Below, piece after piece: positions 1 through 7,098 of a stretch of DNA of 19,632 bases; the stretch's first letter is position 1, and each line of letters starts with the position of its first letter. Source of the DNA: UBA11889 sp002313255. GTDB lineage: Bacteria; Pseudomonadota; Gammaproteobacteria; Pseudomonadales; Azotimanducaceae. A model generated the notes under the pieces. That model saw only the letters and a program-made list of their open reading frames with translations, did not search any database and was not told where the DNA came from. The stretch lies in contig CAJWQX010000051.1 of NCBI GenBank assembly GCA_913045265.1, forward strand, positions 1-19,632. Reading direction: 5' to 3'. A program made the position numbers and the translations under genes.

Positions 1-1
1 A

Positions 2-85
2 ATTGAACTCGAAAGACTAATTCTTCGCTGCGCGAACTTGGTTCCGATGAAAGCGAGTTTTCATTACCGCTCGCCAGTATCATGA
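2..85 (+). CDS. possible C-terminal tail of an upstream gene (partial)
   Basis: One forward frame is open from the left edge to a TGA at 83-85. It would encode about 27 residues ending in FHYRSPVS. The other two forward frames are broken early, by TGA at 4-6 and TAA at 18-20. If real, this is the end of a gene that continues to the left of the window and lies only 23 bases before the ATG at 109, which fits the tight spacing of the genes that follow. I do not recognise the family from this tail. The stretch is so short that an open frame by chance is quite possible. Confidence 0.3.
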   Translation: MELERLILRCANLVPMKASFHYRSPVS

Positions 86-108
86 CCTAAATGGTAGACG
101 GGACGAAG

Positions 109-894
109 ATGTACACATCCTCGAGTGACGCGCTCCATGTCGAACAACGCGACGCCCAGTTATGGATTCACTTCAGCCGGCCGACGATCAATTACGCCAT
201 GCTTGAAGCGCTTACCGCGTGCGTCCTTGAGGCAACAGCCGACGACCAAATTCGTGCACTGATCGTTAACGTGAGCGCCGACGGCGACGACGGCGACGAT
301 ATGGGACCCTGGCCGGATCGCTTACGGCACCGGCACCCCGAAGGTAACCACGGGGCAGGACCGCTCGTCGAGCAGGATGCGGTCCGGGCGTTGCGTCGAT
401 TCATGAAACCCACCGTCGCCCTTATGGACAACGTGGTTAATGGACTCGCAATTGATCTCGCTGCCGCGTGCGACGTACGCGTTGCGAGCGCGTCAACAAC
501 GCTAACCGATTCACGCATCCACCAAGGTCGAACAGCATCGACGGGGATCGCCTACATGCTCCCAAAACTCATCGGCCAATCGCAGGCGATGCGAATCTTA
601 TTGCTCGGGGAAACGCTGTCCGCCGCGGAACTTCGGAGAATTCATTTTGTCCATGAGGTCGTTGAGGATGGCGAATTTGCGGAACATGCGCGCACATTGG
701 CGAACCAAATCGCGACCATGGCGACGCGCGCCTGGGAAGTTCATAAAATGCAGGTCGTGCCTCAGCTGGACCTCGGCTTTGATGCGGCCATGGTACACAG
801 TCTCGGTATCCGCCAGACCCACGTCATCGAAGATCGCGCCGAAGGGATGCGCGCGTGGCGTGAAAAACGCGATCCGGAGTTTACCGGTCGATGA
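109..894 (+). CDS. enoyl-CoA hydratase/isomerase-family protein, degenerate active site
   Basis: About 261 residues with the crotonase fold, the usual length for the family. The recognisable parts are a KPTVALMD strand followed by LAAACDVRVAS (oxyanion-hole region), a GRTASTGIAYMLPKLIG segment, a HFVHEVVED segment, and the typical C-terminal ending WREKRDPEFTGR. Family members hydrate 2-enoyl-CoA or carry out related CoA-ester reactions in the cytoplasm. Key features are missing. The first oxyanion motif (usually GxGFCAGxDL) is replaced by an Asp/Gly-rich SADGDDGDD stretch, the second lacks the Gly-Gly-Gly, and no Glu is seen where the catalytic Glu normally precedes the Gly-rich turn. It may be a non-catalytic partner or have another chemistry. 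ATG at 109 is preferred because GGGA lies 5 bases upstream; an in-frame ATG at 91 has no visible ribosome site. The stop overlaps the next gene (ATGA), implying translational coupling. Confidence 0.85.
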   Translation: MYTSSSDALHVEQRDAQLWIHFSRPTINYAMLEALTACVLEATADDQIRALIVNVSADGDDGDDMGPWPDRLRHRHPEGNHGAGPLVEQDAVRALRRFMKPTVALMDNVVNGLAIDLAAACDVRVASASTTLTDSRIHQGRTASTGIAYMLPKLIGQSQAMRILLLGETLSAAELRRIHFVHEVVEDGEFAEHARTLANQIATMATRAWEVHKMQVVPQLDLGFDAAMVHSLGIRQTHVIEDRAEGMRAWREKRDPEFTGR

Positions 895-1622
895 GCTCTA
901 GCGAAGCACTGAGGATTGAAGACAACGGGCCGGTTCGGCACCTTATTCTCAATCGTCCCGAAAAACTGAATGCCATTGACATTACCCAACATGAACGCTT
1001 GATGTCGGCGTTCGTCGAAGTAGAACGCAATGCCGACATTCGAGTCCTTGCGCTTTCTGGCGAGGGTCGCGGATTTTGTGCCGGCGATGATTTGACGGCC
1101 GAGAAACGCACGGGTCCCAACCCTCATGCTAAACGCGCCGTCGACCTAGAAATGGGCTCCGGTCCCGCCGTCCTACTCGAATCTTGCGCGATTTTGCGTC
1201 GTCTGACCAAACCCACAGTCGCGCTGATGCATGGCGTCGCGCTAGGTTCGGGCTATGACTACAGCCTCTCTTGTGATTTTAGGTTGGTCACGGAAGATAT
1301 TCGCTACGGCGATCCGCGTATCGACCGTGCGCTTTGGGCAGCTGAGGGTTGGTCGTATAAGCTGCCGCGTCTGACGAATCAGTCCGTGGTGACGCCCATT
1401 GCTTATCTAGGACGCCTTATGAACGGAAATCAGGCGCTTGAGTACGGTCTCGCACACGCAATCCTGGACATCGAGTCCGATATACGAGCGGCGGCCCGAC
1501 CCTTTTTAGTCGCACTCAGCCTTCTTGATGCCGAGGCATACTCGTCCACTAAAGCAGCGATCTTAGATGGACTCGACGCGACGTTCGAGCAATCCTTAAC
1601 CATGCAAGCGACGCAACGATGA
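891..1622 (+). CDS. enoyl-CoA hydratase/isomerase-family protein
   Basis: A 243-residue crotonase-family protein. It has the N-terminal signature LNRPEKLNAID (residues 20-30), an intact first oxyanion motif GRGFCAGDDL (59-68), and the second oxyanion segment KPTVALMHGVALGSGYDYSLSCD (about 107-129). Glu152 in the segment ALWAAEGWSYKLPRL is a candidate catalytic acid, although the surroundings differ from the usual PExxLGLxPG pattern. The protein is slightly short and lacks the usual KRxPxFxGR ending, so the C-terminal helices that form the trimer interface may differ. It is coupled by 4-base ATGA overlaps both to the preceding degenerate ECH and to the following PhyH-HEAT gene, so the three are very probably one transcript. 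Likely role: hydration, isomerisation or C-C cleavage of an acyl-CoA intermediate in the cytoplasm. The substrate is unknown. Confidence 0.9.
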   Translation: MSSSEALRIEDNGPVRHLILNRPEKLNAIDITQHERLMSAFVEVERNADIRVLALSGEGRGFCAGDDLTAEKRTGPNPHAKRAVDLEMGSGPAVLLESCAILRRLTKPTVALMHGVALGSGYDYSLSCDFRLVTEDIRYGDPRIDRALWAAEGWSYKLPRLTNQSVVTPIAYLGRLMNGNQALEYGLAHAILDIESDIRAAARPFLVALSLLDAEAYSSTKAAILDGLDATFEQSLTMQATQR

Positions 1623-3199
1623 CGTTACTGACCGACGGAGAAGTTCAGGAGTTTATTGTCAACGGATTCTTACGGTTGCAGCCCGATGTCGACCCCGAGG
1701 TACATGCAGGCATCGATCAGAAGCTTCGTTTCGCGACCGAACAAGAATTCCCGATGGGAAACAACATTGTGTCACGGGTCCCAGCATTGTGGGACGTCGT
1801 CCGTTGCCCACGCGTTCACGGTGCCCTCGTGAGTCTACTTGGAGCCGGCTATTTCGTGCATCCTCATCGTGCAATACACACGAACGTCCCGGTCGAAGAT
1901 CCAAGCGTCAGTTACCCGGAAGACCACGCCGGGCCGCCGCTTGGAAAAGGCTCAATGGCTGGATCGGGCTGGCACCAGGATGCACAAAGCCCACTCTCAC
2001 GGATGCGCCATCACGTCCCACGGTATCTGATCGGATTCTATTTCCCACACGACACACCCAAATTAATGGGACCGACCAGAATACAGGCCGGCAGTTATCT
2101 GTACGCGCATCCGGTCGCACCCCACGGCGTCGTGATACCCGAAGACGTGACCGCGGGTACATTCTTCTTGTTGCATTTCGACACCGTTCACGCCGGTTGG
2201 GTCAACCGCCTAGACCAAACACGCTACATGGTGAAATTCGTGTTCACTCGTACGGAACACCCGTTCGGCCCCACATGGAATCACGACAACTCCCGCTGGC
2301 AGCGCCCGACAACTTGTATTCCGACATTCGACGTGGAGCCCGCTTGGTCCTTTATTTGGAATTGGATGCGCGGCGAATCGCAAACGAGCCGGCCAGCACC
2401 ATCTGAAAGCGCGAACCACCACGCCGCACTGAACGGTGATGATCAAGTAGCACGTTTAAACGCGATCTATAACCTCGCCCACAGATCCGAAATTGAGGAG
2501 CTAGCGAGCCGCATCGAAGCACTGAGCGGGTTAGGTATGCATGAGCGATCCTTGGCAAAGGACAAAAACGGAAAGACAAAGCCGCAAGACGATATCGATG
2601 GTTATCCTAGGCGATGGAATGAGCGGGCGGTGGTGGTGGACGATGCCGCCTACTCCCTCGCCGCAGTCGGGAAAGAAGCGATACCGGCACTGACGTCATT
2701 ACTTGGTGCAAAAGACCCGTGGGTTGTGATCAACGCACTGTTCGCGCTCGGAGAAATCGGGCCTGCTGCACGACACGCATTGCCGCAAGTGATCCGATTG
2801 CTCGAACACCCCAAACAACAAGTCGTTCGGCAAGCTTTGGACACGCTCGGCGCGATCGGCGGTGACATTGGCGAAGCGCTACCGCAAATACACGCGCTTC
2901 TCCAGGAAACAAATCCCAACTGGCAAACTCCCCAAGTTTATCGGGGCTGGACCGGACAAGATCAGGTACGTTTAAACGCCGTCCTCGCAATCCTGTCGTG
3001 CCTGAACGAACCCGCTAACCATGCTTCGATCGAATCGATATTGATCGCCTCCCTCGACGATCCAAACGGTTATGTCCCCGCGGTTGCCACTGAAGGGCTC
3101 GTGAGGTTGGGTTCAAAAACCGGTATCGAAGCATCCGTCCGCTATCTGCAGGACCGACGTTGGGATGACACACTAATTGGACGCGTCAAACCCTTCTAG
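1619..3199 (+). CDS. phytanoyl-CoA dioxygenase (PhyH) domain fused to C-terminal HEAT repeats
   Basis: A 526-residue, two-part protein. Residues about 1-235 form a PhyH-type Fe(II)/2-oxoglutarate dioxygenase. The facial triad is visible as H119 and D121 in GWHQD and H191 in DTVHAGW, with R202 of TRYMVKF as the likely 2-oxoglutarate carboxylate ligand. Residues about 275-300 and 340-510 form HEAT-like helical repeats, with hallmarks AIPALTSLLGAKDPWVVINA, ALFALGEIGP, ALPQVIRLLEHP, VVRQALDTLGAIG and VATEGLVRLGS. PhyH enzymes hydroxylate acyl-CoA esters or small molecules. HEAT arrays usually bind partner proteins, so the tail may scaffold the enzyme or present substrate (inference). The ATG overlaps the preceding ECH stop (ATGA). 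The stop TAG sits in a CTAG palindrome shared with the stop of the converging gene. Confidence 0.9.
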   Translation: MTLLTDGEVQEFIVNGFLRLQPDVDPEVHAGIDQKLRFATEQEFPMGNNIVSRVPALWDVVRCPRVHGALVSLLGAGYFVHPHRAIHTNVPVEDPSVSYPEDHAGPPLGKGSMAGSGWHQDAQSPLSRMRHHVPRYLIGFYFPHDTPKLMGPTRIQAGSYLYAHPVAPHGVVIPEDVTAGTFFLLHFDTVHAGWVNRLDQTRYMVKFVFTRTEHPFGPTWNHDNSRWQRPTTCIPTFDVEPAWSFIWNWMRGESQTSRPAPSESANHHAALNGDDQVARLNAIYNLAHRSEIEELASRIEALSGLGMHERSLAKDKNGKTKPQDDIDGYPRRWNERAVVVDDAAYSLAAVGKEAIPALTSLLGAKDPWVVINALFALGEIGPAARHALPQVIRLLEHPKQQVVRQALDTLGAIGGDIGEALPQIHALLQETNPNWQTPQVYRGWTGQDQVRLNAVLAILSCLNEPANHASIESILIASLDDPNGYVPAVATEGLVRLGSKTGIEASVRYLQDRRWDDTLIGRVKPF

Positions 3200-3789
3200 A
3201 TCGGTACCGGCTCTTGTTCGCTAGAAAGTAGCCAACGAATCATTGGTAAATGCTCACGACCCTGAAAGGTCTGACCCTCGACAAGGTACATGGGTACATT
3301 AAATACGCCTTCCGCTTCCAACGACGTACGGAGCGAATCTAGTTCTTCTCGCATCGCGTCCGAGTCAAACGTCGAAGCGCCTGACGAAGCTAGCGCGTCG
3401 GCAACGGACTGGGCGTCATCGAGGTCCATCAACCCCGACCAAAAACGCGAAAATACGGTTTGCGCATAGTGGAGACCGACGCCCTCCCGATTGCCCCAGA
3501 GGAGCCCTAGCAACGACATTGTCGAGTCGACGCCACGATTATCCGCAATGAGCTCAATATTCTGCAGCTCGGCGTAACGCTTTAGATCGGCCCCGTAATA
3601 CTCTGCCCGCACGCGCGCATGTCGTTCACTGACGGTCTCTTCCCCCTCCTCCGCCTGCGAGAGGACCGATACCTCCGTTCGATAAGGTAACAGAGCAAAG
3701 GGCACGCCGAGCTCCTCGGCCAGAGCCATGGTTGGCCCCAACGAAAGCCATGACAGCGCGTTCTTAAAGTCGATCACCAACCGAATCAC
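3196..3789 (-). CDS. DsbA-fold protein related to 2-hydroxychromene-2-carboxylate isomerase, atypical active site
   Basis: About 197 residues, related to HCCA-isomerase/GST-kappa-like thioredoxin-fold proteins. It is clearly a paralogue of the gene immediately upstream. The shared C-terminal part reads FNVPMYLVEGQTFQGREHLP, against FGVPTYVIDGDRFFGREHLP in the neighbour; the Val-Pro is the conserved cis-Pro site of the fold. The N-terminal beta-strand is VIDFKNALSWLSL where family members have DFxSPYxYL, so the catalytic Ser and the following Pro-Tyr are absent. GTG at 3789 is chosen because it overlaps the TGA of the upstream gene (GTGA) and places the first beta strand at the N terminus. An earlier in-frame ATG at 3858 would add a non-homologous extension lying entirely inside the neighbour. 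Family enzymes isomerise or glutathionylate aromatic-degradation intermediates; loss of the motif suggests altered or no catalysis. Confidence 0.85.
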   Translation of the reverse strand: MIRLVIDFKNALSWLSLGPTMALAEELGVPFALLPYRTEVSVLSQAEEGEETVSERHARVRAEYYGADLKRYAELQNIELIADNRGVDSTMSLLGLLWGNREGVGLHYAQTVFSRFWSGLMDLDDAQSVADALASSGASTFDSDAMREELDSLRTSLEAEGVFNVPMYLVEGQTFQGREHLPMIRWLLSSEQEPVPI

Positions 3790-4484
3790 GGTTTTTTCTC
3801 TGGGAAGTGCTGATAGGCAATATCGGGCGGCGAACCATGCTTCCCACCCAAAATCCAACGAACCATCGGCAGATGTTCCCGTCCAAAGAATCGATCACCA
3901 TCAATCACGTATGTTGGCACACCAAAAATTCCTGCTGGATGCAATGCGTCTTGTAATTGGTCGTGTAGCTTACGACCGTCGCCCACCAAATATTCTCGAA
4001 AACCGCTTACAGCGCATCCGGATTCACCAAGCACTGACTCAAGTACCGTCGGATCTTCAATATCCAGCTCACGCCGCCAGAATCGCTCAAAGATCCGATC
4101 CATATATGCCATGAGCTGAGCGCTTCCATGGTCTTTCGCCCACAGCATGCCAATGGCAGCGCCAGACGAATCCCAAATCTTTCGGGGGCCGTAGAGGATC
4201 ATGTCTTTCAGGCGGGCGTAACGCTTTGCATCCATGTACGCGTAGCGAACGCCGTTCCACTGTCTCGGCGTTCGGTTGTCCTCAACCAGGTTGCCCTTGT
4301 CATCCGTTCGCGCCGAACCCAAGAAGCTCGGAATGTCGAGCGTTAAAGGACGCCAATCGATTTTGATCTGATAGTCACGCTCCAATTGAGCCGTCGGATC
4401 TTTCGCCAGATACGCGTACGGGCTCTTGAAATCGAGGTAGACGATGAGCGGGTTGTCCGAGATCAGCGGGTTCATCCAGCGCAT
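3786..4484 (-). CDS. 2-hydroxychromene-2-carboxylate isomerase-like DsbA-family protein
   Basis: A 232-residue thioredoxin/DsbA-fold protein. It has the family-typical first strand and active-site loop VYLDFKSPYAYLAKDP at about residues 14-29, an all-helical insert (about 80-170), and the cis-Pro segment GIFGVPTYVIDGDRFFGREHLPMVRW near the C terminus. There is no CxxC, so it is not a disulfide oxidoreductase. Family members (HCCA isomerase, GST kappa) act in the cytoplasm, often glutathione dependent, in degradation of polycyclic or aromatic compounds. The active-site Ser of SPY is retained, unlike in the paralogue downstream. Start: ATG at 4484; a second ATG at 4475 is also possible and neither has a strong ribosome site. 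It is divergent from the carboxylase gene, whose ATG lies 46 bases away, so the promoters must overlap. Confidence 0.88.
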   Translation of the reverse strand: MRWMNPLISDNPLIVYLDFKSPYAYLAKDPTAQLERDYQIKIDWRPLTLDIPSFLGSARTDDKGNLVEDNRTPRQWNGVRYAYMDAKRYARLKDMILYGPRKIWDSSGAAIGMLWAKDHGSAQLMAYMDRIFERFWRRELDIEDPTVLESVLGESGCAVSGFREYLVGDGRKLHDQLQDALHPAGIFGVPTYVIDGDRFFGREHLPMVRWILGGKHGSPPDIAYQHFPEKKP

Positions 4485-4530
4485 GATAAGCTCGCTTGCT
4501 TCTCCGCGCGAGCCAGTCGAACGAACAACG

Positions 4531-6084
4531 ATGAGCTGGAAAGACGACGTCGATGAACTAAACCGCCAGGTCGAAATGGCGGGACAAATGGGCGGTCACG
4601 ACAGCGTCGCATTTCATCATGGCCGCGGCAAACTGACTGTGCGAGAACGGATCGCGCTACTCGAGGACCCTGGTACATTTCAGGAAATCGGCGCGATTGC
4701 CGGTACGGCGACCTGGGATGGCCATCAGGTCACCGATTTGAAGCCTTCCAATACAATCATTGGCACTTGCCTGATCAACGGTCGAAAGATTGCTTTTTCC
4801 GGAGGCGACTTCACCATTCGGGGTGGAGCGTCCGATGCGTCTATCGGGAACAAAAGCCAGTACGCCGAACAATACGCGCTCGATACCCGGATCCCGTACA
4901 TCCGACTACTCGACGCGACCGGCGGCAGTGTCAAAACGTTTGAAAAAATTGGGCGAACGTATCTTCCCGGGAATTCAGGTACCAACATTTCTGCCGAGTT
5001 GCTACAACACGTACCTGTGGTTTCGGCCGTACTCGGATCCGTCGCAGGCCTCCCGGCCGTCCAAGCTTGCCTTTGTCATTTCAACGTCATGGTCAAAGGG
5101 ACCAGTCAAGTATTTGTCGCGGGTCCAAAAGTCGTCGAACAAGCGACCGGCCAAACCATCTCCAAAGAAGAACTCGGCGACGAACGGACACAACTGAAAA
5201 ACGGTGTCATCATGAATCTAGCGGAGAGCGAGGCAGACGCCATTTCTCAAATCCGTCGGTTTCTCTCTTACCTACCAACAAGTGTGTGGGAAATCCCACC
5301 CGTTATCACTCCCAAAGATGATCCCGACCGGCGTGAAGAATCGCTCCTGTCGGTGGTCCCAAAAGATCGACGCAAAATCTACGAACCTCGCGACGTGATC
5401 CATGCCGTGGTCGATACCGAAAGCTTTTTTGAAATAGCGCCTTTCTACGGTCGTGCGCGTGTAACCGGACTGGCTCGCGTCAACGGTATCGCGTGTGGCG
5501 TTATGGCCAACCATCCGAAATTTAACGGTGGTTCGATGGACATCGCTGCGGGTGAAAAGACCGTTCGTATTCTCGAACTTTGTGAGACATTTCATTTGCC
5601 CCTGGTTTACTTCGCTGACGAACCAGGATTTTCGGTCGGACCTGCCCAAGAAAAAATGGGTATCGTTCGCGCCGGCGCCCGCGTCGTAACAACGCTTGCC
5701 AGAACACAAACTCCCTATATTTGTTTCATTATGAGGCAACTCTACGGCGTCGCAGGAGGTTTGCACCAGCGCGGCGGTGCGGGACTGTACAGGCGGTACG
5801 CGTGGCCATCGACGCACGGAGGATCAATGCACATCGAAGGTGGTACGGCCATCGCCTACAAACGAGAGATCGAAAACGCGGACGATCCCGATGCCAAACG
5901 CGAGGAAATCGAAGCGCGACTGCAATCGATATCGTCGCCGTTCAGAAACGCCCACGCTTTCGGCGTTGAGGACATCATCGACCCGAGGGACACCCGACCC
6001 CTGCTCGTGGACTTTATCGCCGACGCTCAACGCGTTATCGCGAGTCAGCTGGGCCCGGTTTCAGGAAGCAGCTACCGTCCCTAG
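4531..6084 (+). CDS. acyl-CoA carboxylase, carboxyltransferase (beta) subunit
   Basis: About 517 residues, the usual size for PccB/MccB-type carboxyltransferases. The N-terminal domain carries GRGKLTVRERIALLEDPGTF (31-50), IIGTCLINGRKIAFSGGDFT (about 76-95) and TSQVFVAGPKVVEQATGQTI (191-210). The C-terminal domain carries FNGGSMDIAAGEKTVRILEL, DEPGFSVGPAQEKMGIVRAGAR (363-384) and RYAWPSTHGGSM. The family transfers CO2 from carboxybiotin to an acyl-CoA. No biotin carboxylase or biotin carrier gene is seen in the window, so it must borrow one or act otherwise. Deviations from propionyl-CoA carboxylase include GLPAVQ in place of GGAxYSPA, and LYGVAGG in place of AYGGAY, both near the CoA and biotin sites, so substrate choice is probably different. 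ATG at 4531 fits the family N terminus; in-frame ATGs at 4444 and 4483 would extend into the divergent neighbour. Confidence 0.9.
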   Translation: MSWKDDVDELNRQVEMAGQMGGHDSVAFHHGRGKLTVRERIALLEDPGTFQEIGAIAGTATWDGHQVTDLKPSNTIIGTCLINGRKIAFSGGDFTIRGGASDASIGNKSQYAEQYALDTRIPYIRLLDATGGSVKTFEKIGRTYLPGNSGTNISAELLQHVPVVSAVLGSVAGLPAVQACLCHFNVMVKGTSQVFVAGPKVVEQATGQTISKEELGDERTQLKNGVIMNLAESEADAISQIRRFLSYLPTSVWEIPPVITPKDDPDRREESLLSVVPKDRRKIYEPRDVIHAVVDTESFFEIAPFYGRARVTGLARVNGIACGVMANHPKFNGGSMDIAAGEKTVRILELCETFHLPLVYFADEPGFSVGPAQEKMGIVRAGARVVTTLARTQTPYICFIMRQLYGVAGGLHQRGGAGLYRRYAWPSTHGGSMHIEGGTAIAYKREIENADDPDAKREEIEARLQSISSPFRNAHAFGVEDIIDPRDTRPLLVDFIADAQRVIASQLGPVSGSSYRP

Positions 6085-6140
6085 TCAGCGCGCGGCAGCA
6101 TCACGATCAGTCGGATCGAGCCTTACGCGGATTGAATCAA

Positions 6141-7025
6141 CTATCGACGACCGCGATTCAGGGGATCGAATGGCGATGCCGCCGACATATCCCTTACGGT
6201 CTCGGTTTGGTCCATGAGCTCATCAAAGGTCGCATCGGTTCCGAGCGAGATTCCCTGGTTCGTGTAAGTCTGAGACCGCGAATACCGACCGCCCGACGCG
6301 TGAATCGTATTCGCTGACGGCGCATCCTCACTGCACATGAGTAGGACAGCGGGCGTAACCAGCGCTGGATCCATTTCAGCCGGTGGTGGTCCATCAGCAT
6401 CGAATCGCGATCCCGGAACACTTGCCGTCATCCGCGTTGCCGCACCCGGCGCCAAACAATTTACCCGAATGTTGTGGGACGCTCCTTCAATCGCTAGAAC
6501 GTTCATCAAGCCCAGCATCGCCATCTTAGCTGCACCGTAGTTGGCTTGACCGAAATTCCCAAAAATACCCGACGTTGAACTGGTAAAGACCACTCTGCCC
6601 CAATTCTTTTCGTACATGATCGGCCAAGCCGCTTTGGTGACGTACGCCGATCCACGCAAATGCACGTCGATGACCAAATCGAATTCATCAAGTGTCATGT
6701 TTTTGAATGACTTGTCTCGCAAGATTCCCGCGTTGTTGACGACAATATCCACGCTACCGAAGGCTGCTACCGCGTCATCAACGATGCTTTTCGCACCATC
6801 ACGGTCTGATACCGACGCCTTGTTGGCAATGGCGACCCCTCCGGCAGCGGTGATTTCTTCGACGACGACGTCGGCCATATCGCTCGCACCAGCACCGTGC
6901 ACACTACCACCAAGATCGTTAACGACAACCTTCGCTCCACGTTCAGCAAACGCCAATGCGTGGCAGCGTCCGAGACCGCCACCTGCCCCTGTGACAATGG
7001 CTACTTTGCCTTCAAAATCGCTCAT
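6141..7025 (-). CDS. SDR-family 3-hydroxyacyl-CoA dehydrogenase, MFE-2/HSD17B4-like domain
   Basis: A 294-residue short-chain dehydrogenase. It has the cofactor motif TGAGGGLG (12-19), NDLGG after the second strand (residues 36-40, Asp suggesting NAD(H)), NNAG (97-100), catalytic Ser around 149-152, and Tyr163/Lys167 in NYGAAK. The insertion GGSVHGAG after strand 2, and the sequence around DVHLRGSAYVTKAAWP, match the dehydrogenase domain of peroxisomal multifunctional enzyme type 2 (Fox2/HSD17B4), which oxidises (3R)-hydroxyacyl-CoA. The hydratase-2 and SCP2 domains of the eukaryotic fusion are absent. Start: ATG at 7025 with a good purine-rich ribosome site (GGAAGGGGG). It converges with the carboxylase gene (56-base gap) and is divergent from the next SDR. 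Likely the third beta-oxidation step for a branched or cyclic acyl-CoA (inference). Confidence 0.92.
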   Translation of the reverse strand: MSDFEGKVAIVTGAGGGLGRCHALAFAERGAKVVVNDLGGSVHGAGASDMADVVVEEITAAGGVAIANKASVSDRDGAKSIVDDAVAAFGSVDIVVNNAGILRDKSFKNMTLDEFDLVIDVHLRGSAYVTKAAWPIMYEKNWGRVVFTSSTSGIFGNFGQANYGAAKMAMLGLMNVLAIEGASHNIRVNCLAPGAATRMTASVPGSRFDADGPPPAEMDPALVTPAVLLMCSEDAPSANTIHASGGRYSRSQTYTNQGISLGTDATFDELMDQTETVRDMSAASPFDPLNRGRR

Positions 7026-7098
7026 ACAACCCCCTTCCCTCTAACCGCGTTAGCGAATGTTATTTCAAACCATGTGCCGACAATGATACAAGTTCGTT

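Noticed and set aside
1789..2406. A 205-codon forward open frame inside the PhyH-HEAT gene
   Set aside because: It is in a different frame of a gene with a clear family match; its product is Arg/Pro rich with no domain, typical of an antiframe shadow.
5272..5817. A 181-codon minus-strand open frame opposite the carboxyltransferase
   Set aside because: It lies opposite strongly conserved carboxyltransferase motifs; the product shows no recognisable domain.
6085..6140. Possible terminator between the convergent carboxylase and SDR genes
   Set aside because: Only a weak 5-base inverted repeat (CGATC/GATCG) with no T tract.
6616..7044. A 142-codon forward frame opposite the MFE-2-like SDR
   Set aside because: Low-complexity Thr/Ser/Pro/Ala-rich product mirroring the SDR coding strand; no ribosome site.
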